This document shows, in pieces, positions 1-10,100 of a stretch of 37,045 bases of DNA. The number at the start of each line of letters is the position of its first letter. The first letter of the stretch is position 1. The notes below the pieces were generated by a model. The model was not told the origin of the DNA. It searched no databases and worked only from the letters and a program-made list of their open reading frames with translations. The stretch is from positions 110,759 to 147,803 of the forward strand of contig NZ_MKUD01000027.1 of NCBI RefSeq assembly GCF_001898575.1. Direction: 5' to 3'. The stretch comes from Spirosoma sp. 48-14 (GTDB taxonomy: Bacteria; Bacteroidota; Bacteroidia; Cytophagales; Spirosomataceae). The position numbers and the translations under genes were made by a program.

Positions 1-2032
1 CGGCAGGTGGCACATCGGGCGTGATGGCATTTGCAACGTTGCTATTCTGTCCCGTTCCGCTGGCATTAGTGGCCCGGATTCGGTAATAATACCGGGTATT
101 GGGTGTCAGGCCGTTGTCGGTATAACTCGTTATTGAACCTGATACGGTCGTAACCGAATTCCAGTTACTTGTTCCGTCCAGGCTGCGTTCGATTATGATA
201 CTGGCCGCATTAGGAATGGCGCTCCAGCTTAGGCTGATCTGTGTAGTAGATGTCGCCGTGGCTTTCAGATCCTGAGCCGCAATAGGTGGTCCGGTGGGTG
301 TGGTTACGTCAACCACATTGGATGGTCCCGACGAACCAGCTCCGTTCACGGCCCGAACCCGGTAGTAATAATGCGTTTGCGGAGCCACACTCTGGTCGGT
401 GTAGGTAGTTGCATTTTGCCCCGCATCGCCAATCTTATTCCAGCTCGTGCCGTCTGGGCTACGGTCAATCTGGAACCCTGTTTCATTGCCGGAAAGATCT
501 GCCCATTGCAGACTCACCTGATTGTAAGTAAAGGAAGTAACAGTAAGTCGGGCCGGATCAGCAGGCGGCACATCGGGCGTAATCGCATTCACAACGCCGG
601 AGTAATCGCCGGGCGTACCCGCACTGTTCAGCGCCCGAACGCGATAGTAATAGCGGGTGTTGGGGGTTCGGCCATTATCGACAAACGTAGTGGCTGTAGC
701 AGGGGAGGGGCCGATCTGTTGCCAGCCATCTGTGCCATTCGGGCTTCGTTCGAGTTGATACCCACTGGCCCCGGCAACAGCATCCCACGACAGACTTATC
801 TGCGTAGTAGACGTAGCAACAGCCTTTAGATTTTGCGGAACACCGGCTGGGGGGGCGGGTGTGATTGCACAGGCCGACGGATCGGTATAGCCACTGGCAC
901 CGGCGTCATTAACAGCACGCACCCGGTAGCAGTATTGCGTATTGGGCTGAACGCTCTGATCACTGTACGTCTGCGTGTTCGGGCCTACGTCTGCGATTTT
1001 AGTATAGGAAGCTGTTGAGCTGCCCGTGGCCCGTTCAATCTCGAAGCGGGATTCGTTGTTACTCAGATCGGCCCATTGCAGATCGATTCGGTTATAGGCA
1101 ATTGCTTGTGCCTGCATTCGGGCAGGGGCAGTCGGAACGCTCTGAGAGGTGGTTTTACAGACAATGGCCGAATACTCATGCCCACTTTCACCAATACGGT
1201 AGCAGTACTCGGTGTTCGACTCCAGACCCGTATCAATAAATTCACCACTATCGGCCAGCCAGTCTTTGATCTTGTCGAAATTGCCCGATTGGCCTTTACG
1301 TCGTTCAATGGTAATGCCCGACTCTTTGCCGTAGGGTGTCCAGTTTAGTTTAATCGAACTACTGCTTAGGGTGGTGGCGATTAGGTTTTTGATATTCGTT
1401 GGCGATAGCGGGATGGTCTGGCAGGCGGGGCCAGCATAGCCCGACGAACCACCCCCGTTGATGGCTTGTACCCGGTAGCAATACTGCTGGCCGCCCTGAA
1501 CACCGTTGTCGGTCAGGCTAGGGGTCCGGCTGTACTGAACGGTCTGGTAGAGGCTATACGCTCCGCCCTGTACCGACCGTTCAACCCGGTAGCTCGTGGC
1601 TGTGCTGCCAGAGCCATTACTCCAGCTAAGAACGACACTACCATTTTGCAAAATGGCTGTTAGACTGCTTGGCGTTCCGGGTGGCTCCTGAGGGGTAGAA
1701 ACAGTAAGTACGTTGGAGTAGGTTGTAGTCGCCCCGGTAGCCAATACGGCCCGAACCCGGTAACTATACGTATTCTGACTGGTGACGGATTTGTCCTGAT
1801 AGGATGGCGTATTGGCTGCTGCTTCGCCAATCTTGATATAGCTGCCGGCTAAACCGAGTCGTTCAATCTCAAACTTGCTTTCGTTGGTCGATTTGTCGTC
1901 CCAGGCCAGGTCGATCTGGTTATAGGTAACGGCCGTTTGTCGTAGGTTAGCAGGTGCGTTGGATTGAGCAAACAGATGCGTTGATGCCAATAGCACCAAG
2001 ATCAGAACGGAAAAATCTATGCGTGATTTCAT
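1..2032 (-). CDS. Secreted multi-fibronectin type III protein (C-terminus outside window)
   Basis: The frame is open from an ATG at 2032-2030 to the left edge, so about 677 residues are visible and the C-terminus is missing. A signal peptide covers about residues 1-23 (MKSRIDFSVLILVLLASTHL, then FAQ). Seven FN3 modules of about 93 residues follow, starting near residues 24, 112, 206, 296, 391, 484 and 577. Each has the core W (LAWDD, LSWSN, LNWTP, LQWAD) and a Y-x-Y/C-R-V-R-A strand. Modules alternate between an NRIDLQWADLSNNES type and a TTQISLSWDAVAGAS type. It lies 48 bp downstream of the 675-aa FN3 gene, so it is probably the last known member of the surface operon. A T9SS sorting domain might lie in the missing end. 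The FN3 assignment is firm; adhesion or matrix binding is inferred. Confidence 0.88.
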   Translation of the reverse strand, partial: MKSRIDFSVLILVLLASTHLFAQSNAPANLRQTAVTYNQIDLAWDDKSTNESKFEIERLGLAGSYIKIGEAAANTPSYQDKSVTSQNTYSYRVRAVLATGATTTYSNVLTVSTPQEPPGTPSSLTAILQNGSVVLSWSNGSGSTATSYRVERSVQGGAYSLYQTVQYSRTPSLTDNGVQGGQQYCYRVQAINGGGSSGYAGPACQTIPLSPTNIKNLIATTLSSSSIKLNWTPYGKESGITIERRKGQSGNFDKIKDWLADSGEFIDTGLESNTEYCYRIGESGHEYSAIVCKTTSQSVPTAPARMQAQAIAYNRIDLQWADLSNNESRFEIERATGSSTASYTKIADVGPNTQTYSDQSVQPNTQYCYRVRAVNDAGASGYTDPSACAITPAPPAGVPQNLKAVATSTTQISLSWDAVAGASGYQLERSPNGTDGWQQIGPSPATATTFVDNGRTPNTRYYYRVRALNSAGTPGDYSGVVNAITPDVPPADPARLTVTSFTYNQVSLQWADLSGNETGFQIDRSPDGTSWNKIGDAGQNATTYTDQSVAPQTHYYYRVRAVNGAGSSGPSNVVDVTTPTGPPIAAQDLKATATSTTQISLSWSAIPNAASIIIERSLDGTSNWNSVTTVSGSITSYTDNGLTPNTRYYYRIRATNASGTGQNSNVANAITPDVPPA
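3..1118 (-). repeat. Two-module (558-bp) higher-order FN3 repeat
   Basis: The DNA near 3-38 (gcaggtggcacatcgggcgt...) recurs near 561-596 (gcaggcggcacatcgggcgt...). The offset is 558 bp, or 186 codons, which is exactly two FN3 modules. The two units pair one ADLSNNES-type and one TTQISLSW-type module each (residues about 296-483 and 484-669). This suggests growth by duplication of a module pair rather than of single modules. Further copies may continue beyond the left edge. Confidence 0.7.
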
Positions 2033-2080
2033 GGCTATTGGGCATCAATGTTGACGCAGACAGGTTGCTACAATACTCGT

Positions 2081-4108
2081 TTACTCGACGTAAATGCCTA
2101 CTGTATCAGGGTTTCGGTTTTGTGATTTCCGGAGGTCTTCGCTTACGATTCGGTAGTAGTACGTTCTCCTGGCGGCTGGACTTTCGTCTGAAAATTGGGT
2201 AGCAGTGCGGCTGAGTTCTTTCAGGCGCTGGAAGGGTTGGCCGGTTTCACCCCGATAAACAACTAAGCGTTCAATTGATGGATCGAATGGAGTATCCCAT
2301 TGGATGAGAATGGATTTTCCGGTTTGGATGGCGCGCAGATTTCGTATGGATGCCAACTGTATTTCGGCGACCGTACAGCCTGCTTCAGGGCTCAAGTCGC
2401 TTAGTTGATCAGCTTCGGCCCCAACAGACCGCACAGCGTAACGATAACTCCGGCCCGGCTGAATGGTTGAATCTGCATAGAAATTAGTGGTTGGAGGAAT
2501 TGGCCGCTTCGTTAACGGTTGCCAATCGGATACGTTACCATCCAGACTGGTTTCTTTTCGATATACCTGGTAGCCCTGAGTCGGTAAGCCGCGCTGAATC
2601 ATATTTGTCCAGATTAGATGGGCGACTTTGTTATTCCGTAACCGAACCGTCAGATCAGGCGGAGGCTGTATCGTGGATGTACGACCTCGGAACGTAGCAC
2701 GTTCTGACAGGGCACTGATGTTATACGACGTATTCACTGATGCGGCTGAATAAATCCACAGATCAGATGCCTGGTCAGGGAGCGTATCTGTAACGGTGAC
2801 AACTGAGTCCCGTTTTAGAATGATTGACCCAACTTGCTGTGGTTTAGGATCGTTGTAGCGGTTCGATCGGTATAGGTAATATCCATATATATTGGCATTA
2901 GGCCGGTTCCAGCTTAGCGTTACAACTCTACCCTTTTGCTTACCTACAAAGGCCGTAGGCGGATGGTTGTTCGGATCGACGCCTTCCAGGATACCCGGAA
3001 CCCGAGCTGATGGGAAGGTTTTTCCATAAACCGTATTAACCACAATGGTATAGAAATAAGTCTTTACCGGATCGACGGCCCGGTCGATGTATACCGTATC
3101 GCGTATGCCCATGCTGGTTAATCGCACAAACGTTTTATCGAAATCGTCGCCCCGGAAAATGTCGATGGAGGAAATTTCGCGGGAAGGTGGTACCCGCCAA
3201 CTGAGCCGTAAGCCACGTTCTTTCGCTACACTCCGTACCCGGAAGTTATAGGCCATGCTGGTGACCTGATTCTGCCGGGCATTATACAGATTATAGACGG
3301 GTGATGGCGTGCCTCGGTTGCCCAAATAATCGCCTGGAACGATGTAATACGCGTATGATAATTTATCCGTTACGTTGGCATCAATTACTTTGTAACGCAT
3401 GCCTCCGGTGGCGGTGCCATTTGGATAAAACGTAGCCGGAATGCGTTCGTAACTACCCTGTAAGTAGTAAGCTCGGTACACCTCCAGCACATCGGGCTGG
3501 CGACCGTTGGTTAGCGTATATTCCAATGTGGCGCTGGGGCCGTTGGCGTAAGCTGTATCAATGGCAAAAGTAGAACTGGGATAGCTACCTGGATAGCGAA
3601 CATTCCGGGTGATGGTTTCGCTCCCTGCCGTGGGTGTGGTTCCAGTGCGGCTATCCAGCCGGGTCAGGCGGTAATCATAGGATGTATTGGCTGTGGCAGT
3701 TGCATCCCAGAAGCCTACACCGGCCGCAATCTGGTAGTGTGGTACCGACGAAAAAGCCAGCAGTGAATCAATGGTCTGGGCCGTACGCAGCAGATCGTAG
3801 CGAGCCCTGGCTAATGACCGATTAGGAAATTCAATTGGGCCAGCCGGGAGTTGCGTTACAGCTTCGTTGAGCCGGCCTGCAAACTCGTCGTTGTTTCGTG
3901 GGAAATAAAGCTCGGCAATAGGCGACCATACATTCTGTCCCGCCACACTACGGTCGAGCCGGTAGCGGAATGTTTTAGGCAGTTGTTTCCCCGCCGATAG
4001 ATAAATACCAGTACTACCCGGAGAGGCCGTGAGCTGCTGCGCTGCTGCTGTGTAGCTGATAAGCAGGCTAATCAGGCCAAAAAGTAGGGTTATTAGGGAG
4101 TTGTACAT
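2081..4108 (-). CDS. Secreted FN3-like domain protein, 675 aa
   Basis: The protein starts with a signal peptide (MYNSLITLLFGLISLLISYT, then AAAQQ). The first 280 residues or so are not a clear repeat but contain Y-R-L and W-rich beta segments. From about residue 285 on, at least four FN3-like modules are visible, with cores LRLSWRVPP, VTLSWNRPN, AHLIWTNM and ILIQWDTP, each followed by a Y-x-Y strand (YFYTIV, YRYAVRSV, YYYRIV). No C-terminal sorting domain is visible; the protein ends in DTVGIYVE. The ATG at 4108 lies inside the 3' end of the giant gene, a 16-bp overlap in another frame, so translation is probably coupled. An envelope or surface location is likely. The precise job is unknown. 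Confidence 0.85.
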   Translation of the reverse strand: MYNSLITLLFGLISLLISYTAAAQQLTASPGSTGIYLSAGKQLPKTFRYRLDRSVAGQNVWSPIAELYFPRNNDEFAGRLNEAVTQLPAGPIEFPNRSLARARYDLLRTAQTIDSLLAFSSVPHYQIAAGVGFWDATATANTSYDYRLTRLDSRTGTTPTAGSETITRNVRYPGSYPSSTFAIDTAYANGPSATLEYTLTNGRQPDVLEVYRAYYLQGSYERIPATFYPNGTATGGMRYKVIDANVTDKLSYAYYIVPGDYLGNRGTPSPVYNLYNARQNQVTSMAYNFRVRSVAKERGLRLSWRVPPSREISSIDIFRGDDFDKTFVRLTSMGIRDTVYIDRAVDPVKTYFYTIVVNTVYGKTFPSARVPGILEGVDPNNHPPTAFVGKQKGRVVTLSWNRPNANIYGYYLYRSNRYNDPKPQQVGSIILKRDSVVTVTDTLPDQASDLWIYSAASVNTSYNISALSERATFRGRTSTIQPPPDLTVRLRNNKVAHLIWTNMIQRGLPTQGYQVYRKETSLDGNVSDWQPLTKRPIPPTTNFYADSTIQPGRSYRYAVRSVGAEADQLSDLSPEAGCTVAEIQLASIRNLRAIQTGKSILIQWDTPFDPSIERLVVYRGETGQPFQRLKELSRTATQFSDESPAARRTYYYRIVSEDLRKSQNRNPDTVGIYVE

Positions 4109-7100
4109 AATGGTTCACCTAAATGGTTACAGTTTTCGTTAGCACCGCCATTCTCATTGACGAAATCGAAGTCGAACGTTTTCCCCTGTTTGCAGGAGCC
4201 AATCCGCACGGCGCCAATGAGCGCTAGTGATTTTGTGACACTAATGCCATCTCCGAGTTTGCAGGGATCGACTTTAGCCGTGAATTCAGCGCCGATAGTT
4301 GCTTTAAAGCCAGCTCCTACTGGCGAAACACTTAGTGTTCCGCTCATATCGCCCCACAGATTTACGGTTGCCTTGGCCGACGCGCAAAGGACGCTGACTC
4401 CCAGTTCGCCGTAGGCGACGACTCCGGCAGAGAATTGTAGCTGGGTGCTGGGAATGTCCAGTTTTACACTGGCAAAGAGCGACACATCGGCAATGGCCCA
4501 TACTTTGGCGACGGCGGCATCGAAGCCAATCTCTTTGTGGAAGAGGGTAGCTCCTCCGCCGAGGAAAAAGCCACGAACTTGCGGATCGCTGTTAATCTTG
4601 CAGGCCAGGGTGGGGTCTTTCGATGTACCTTTCAGGACGACTATGGCATCTGGTTCGTAGTTGCGCCAGCCAACAGCTACGCCTAGTGAAATGCCCTGAA
4701 TAGGCGGGGGAATATCAGGCGACATGGCCGAAAAGGCACCGACGACATAGAAACCATTTTTATCGATCAGCATGGAGGCCTGCCCCTTGATGTAAAACGT
4801 GCCTAACTTTTGTGGTTTGCCGTCTTTACTGACATCAATACTGCCTCGTAAGGTTCCGGTCGCGAAGTCGAAGGAAAGCACCATGCTGCCCAGTGGCGTA
4901 TCCAGCTTATCGATCTTCATCCCGTTGTTATCCATGCTGAACTTACCGTTGGCATTATCTCCTGAGCCAAATACGGACATATCGTCCAGCTTGAATTTTC
5001 CGTTTTTGTCAACTTGCAGATTACCCCCTTTCGAGGTCAGGCTGTCTACCTTGATCTGATCTTTGCCGAGTTCACTCAGGTGCATATCGCCGTACACCGT
5101 GAAAACAGAGAAGTAGGGTTTGTCATTGCCCGTCGCCTTCTTCATCATGGCTTGTTTGTCGTCGTCATTGGGGCCAACGTCGTACAGTTCTCCGATGAAT
5201 GCGAGCGGAGCCTGCCAGTCAGTTTTGTCGGCCTGTGTTGCCACCGCTCCCACAACATCTACCTTAAAACGCTCGGCATTTGACATTGAAACGGTTTGTT
5301 TCAGCACCTGTATCCAGTATGGATTTTGGCTACCCGCGCGGGCACAGAAATAAGCATGAAGTTTTGGCGTAGCTCCCGGCTCTTCTACATCCCCGTCGAT
5401 GACGATATCGCGGGAGGTAATGCTTAAATTGTTCTGTCCTTGCCGGGCTGTGAACTGCGTATGGCCGCGTCCTTCGAATTGCCACAATCCTTCAATTGGC
5501 CGGTAGAGAGCAGCTTGGCCGGTTTGGTATTCTAACTGAAGGCGGGTTGTCGGGATACGAGGGGCATCCTTAACCGTAAAGTCGCCAGCCATCGTTAAAA
5601 ATCCGTCTCCACTGGTAAAGCCCGCTGGCGAAAAAGCGGCATACGGATTGCCTCGTAGAAAGAACGACTGGCCCGACTGCACCGACAGAATATTCTGGTC
5701 GTTGCTAAGCAATTGTATGTAATCGAATGCTACTTCAGTAGGTTTCTCTTTGGTTGGTTTTTTATTGGTACTGGTGGTCAGCAAAGAGTAATCATCGCTA
5801 CTGGGAAGATTATTCAGTTTTAGAATGCCAGCCGGAGTTTTACCCTGCCCAAAGATGCCGATCTTCCAGTGACCTTCTTTCGATAACCCTACGTCGTAGG
5901 TAAACACGGCATCGCCTGGATTAGTAACCTGCAAGGTGGCTACCCCCCCTACATTCAGATTGCCAATAACCGGCTTGCCCATGTTAAACTGGTTGTAGCG
6001 AAGAATAAACTCATCGAACGGAATGTCAATACTGCCCGTGCGCATCACAATCCGGTTTAGCTTAGCCTCCGGGTCCTGAGCCGTGATGCCGCCTTCTTTT
6101 GGATCGAGTTTCCAGCTTTTTACCTGTAGCTTCCATTTTTCAAACTGTAACTCAAGTGGTGCAGTACCATCTTTAGGCTTAATTTCCTTCTCGTCGAGCA
6201 CCACCTCATCGATATCTACCGTGAACTTATCGGGCTGCGCGTTCTGAATATTGAAATTCATACGGATGTTCAGGTGGAACTGCTTATCGGCAGGGTCGAT
6301 ATACGAACCAATCGGTAAAGCCCGGGCTGGTACTTGTACAAAGGAGAAGTTTACGCTGCCTCCGGCTCGGTCGGTGAGGAAATATTTGGCGGGAGCAGAC
6401 GCTTTCGGATTAGGGGCATTGGCCTGGAAACCAGCATCGGTGGTAGAGGCTGTTAGTACATTGATCAGGTTGTCGACAATATAATTGCTGGCATCATCTA
6501 CATCAGACTTATTATTTGGGGATGCGTTGGCCGACGCTTTCACCGAGTTGGCTAAGTAAAAGTTTTCATTGTTCTTTCCGTCAAAACTTAGGTACGTGCT
6601 CGGGTAATTAAACGAATTATCAACCACCTGTACTCGGCCATTCAGTTGCCCCCGACCGCTACCGTCAGCCGTCAGATGAAGTGGCTGTGGCGTATCGAGT
6701 GTGCTCTTGCTATCGGCAACACGCACATTATACCGATCCACATACCGGAATTTTAGAGCCGCTACTCCTTCCAGTTCAATGTCGTTGCTGACGGGCACCG
6801 CTATTTTCTGGCCGTTGGCATCGACTATTTTGTAGGGTATTTTGCGGATGCGTGTTACTTCGCTGCCAGGTAACCAGCCAAAACCCGTTTGTCCGGCTTT
6901 GAGATTGACCTGTCCTGTCACTTCCAGTGTGCCATCTGATTTTGTTGTCAGGTCTTCTACCGTAAGCGGGAAGCCCAAAACACTCTTCACCAGTGCGCCA
7001 TTGAAAGAGGTCAGTGCAAAGTCAGTGGTAGCCTTGCCATTGACTAACGTAACGGTTTTCGTTTGACCAACAATGGTTTTGCCAGGCAGACTAAGGGTAG

Positions 7101-10100
7101 CTCGCAACGTAACGGGGCCGCTTGTGACGGGTATTCCACGCAGGACATAGTAGCCAATTTGAGTTGTTTTGCCATCCGCCGAAAACGTTTGGATCAGGTT
7201 ATCCCCAACGGTCTGATCAGCATTGGTACTGCCACCGGCTGTCAGCGAAACGGGCTGGTCGGAGAGGGCGTTCTGGTAATCGAGATAGACGCGGGCATTG
7301 GCTATGGGCTGCCCATCGAGTGTGACTTTACCGTCGACGAACGCGCCGAGCTTCATACCTACTTTGTACGTAATGTACCCCTTCGACTCTGAGTTCTGTA
7401 TCTCAAAAACCTGCGGAATGTAGTTGAGCGTAGAGGGCCCGGTCACTTTTACCGTAAAATTAGTAACCGAGATATTCTCAAAATCGAACTCGGCTTTGCC
7501 AGCCTGGGTAGGCTGAGGCTTCAGGTCGTTGAGTTGGACGGTTACGTTCGATAGCAGGTTGTTGGCGGTAAACGATGAACCTGCATACGTCTCGACGCGA
7601 ATGCGGTGCTTAACGCGTTTCATGGTCAGCGTGCCGAGCGGTTTAGTGCCACTGGCTGGCAGGTCATTTAGCGTAAGCGTATCAGGGAAATAGCCGAGAT
7701 CGCGAGGTTCTACAATGATCTTTTCGGTTTTCGAACTCGCTACCGCCACGGTGAAACTGCCATCGGGTTCCGTCTCAAATACAGCGTTGTCGGTCATTCG
7801 ATGGATGAAGCTCGGCAGGCCTATTAGGGTGCTACTTTCAGCAATTGTACCATCGACGTTTTTAACCATCTTGGGCCCCTGTACTTTGCCCGTTAATGTG
7901 ACATTTGGCTGTAAAGGCACATTGATTAAGTACTGATCGCCAATGGAGTGGATGCTTCCTGTCACGATTACGGCGGCCGCTGTGTCAACATGGTAGCCGG
8001 GGACAGTAACAGAAATGCCATACTGTCGTGTTTCTTTTGCGCTTTTATCGAAGCCCAGATCGGTGGCCATTATTTCTAAATAGCCGTTGGCATCGGTCGG
8101 TATCTTATCTAAAACGACGTTGTTTATGGTCTGCTGTCCATTAGAAGCCGTCTTCGCATTGTTGACCCGAACGTTGCCTTTAATGCCTTTCTTGGTCGTC
8201 CGGTCAACCAGGCGGACTATCAGTCGAGACGGCCCATCCACAATCTTTATCGTGTTATCATAATCCTTGATAACGGCCTGAAAATAATTGATGTCATCTT
8301 CTTTGGGCATGACATAGTAGCTATAAGGGACCCCTGCTATAGAGTTGTATCCATAGCCATACCAATCCTCCGTTTTTCCACCTACGTCGAGCAGTCGGGC
8401 ATCCGTCGCTTTGAATACGCCGAACTCATCGGTATAGCCATCTGCTACCCAGGATACCGGATCTGACGAAGGAAATGGCTGGCCAAACTGTACCGACGAT
8501 TTTGAGGAAAAGGGCAGTGGCTGGTATCGATTTTTTCCGTCTCCTTCCTGTTCTGGTCGGTACCCGTTCAAGGTTGGTGCTTTAAAAATGACGACCCGTG
8601 CACCTTTTACAGGCTGCCCGTCGGCGTAGCGAATTACTTTCGAAATTCTGCCTTTTCCGCCAACAACCGTAGATACACATTCGCCCAGCGACTGACTTTC
8701 AAAGGCCTGTACGATAATATTGCTTTTGGGCGTGGTATAGATGTTTGTCGGTAGTTCGATGTAGAAACTACGATATAGGTCTACTACATCGCCGTCGGCA
8801 CTCTCGTCCCATTCTGTTATCCAGTCGTCAGAAGCAGACGGGCCACCTTTACTGCTTTTATTAACCTGCTGCTTCGTCGAATTAGTGGTATTCGTTGTAA
8901 TCGGAGAAAAGGCTTTAGCTGCGTTAAAATCAGTGGTCTGAAAATTAGACTGGTAGTTGGCCATGTTACTGTTCATGGCTTCCTGAACCGAATTGGTCAT
9001 ATTAACAGACTCAAGGCTCCCGTAGCTGTAGACGTCATGCTGACTGGCGGTTTTATTCGACCAGATATCGGGATTGCCTACTTCGTTAAATAATTTTTGC
9101 CCCAGTTGTTTACCCGCTACGCCAGTCGTCTTTTGCCCACCCGCTACAACTTCCTTATCGGGTATGCAAGGCCCCTTTTGTTCTGGACCGATTTTTACTT
9201 TGAAGCTACCCTTTTGAGAAATGTTGATCACATTATCGATGGAGAAGTTTCCGGTTGCGTCGGTCTTCCCGGTAGCGGCTACAAAACCATCGTCTGATGA
9301 GATTGGCTGAGCTGTTTTGCCATCTGCTCCCAGCACAGTAAGGGTGCGACTATAATAGTAATTGCACACTTTACCACTGGGCAATGTTTCTTTCTCCCAG
9401 TGAGGTTTGTATTGATCGGGAATCCCGGAAAAGCCAACCCGGATGGAGAACGGCATGTTTCCCATGACAAACTTCTGCGATTCGCCCGGCCAGGTATACA
9501 CCAGTCGGCCGGTAAGCTTCGACATGGGCGGGAGTAAGGATCGTAAGCCGTAGTTCGCCGTAAAATCGAAATACGTTTGCCCGAGTTTTACGTCAGCCTG
9601 TTTATTACCCGTTTTTACGGACAACCCTACCTGTATTCCAGATAATGAAGTCGGCGGTACAACAAACGCAATTTTATCAATAGGGGCCGCAAAAATGGCG
9701 TTTGGATCATCGGCGATGTAATCTTTTGACTGATACCCCCCCGCATACAGTTTTCCGTCTTTAACGGTCGTGGATGAATAGCCAATCCCCGCTGAGGTAA
9801 TCGTACTTTGGTCTCCCGTGTAGAAGTATTGTACCTGAATGCCGGGTGCAATGCCCTTTTTAGGATCAGGCTTTGCCATCAGATAATAGTCATCGCCGGG
9901 ATTTATTTGCCCCAGGAGCCGCTCGAACCTGACAAAGGCCTGCTGCTTGCCATTGAGGTCGGTTTCCAGGCTCGTAACACCCTGGGCTACCAATACGGCT
10001 CCCTGCGCCATATCGTCCAGCTTCTTCTGTCCAATTTGCCCTTCCACCGCCGGAATCCAGTTCGGTTTCGATTTACGGAACAGGTACATCTCAATACCCG

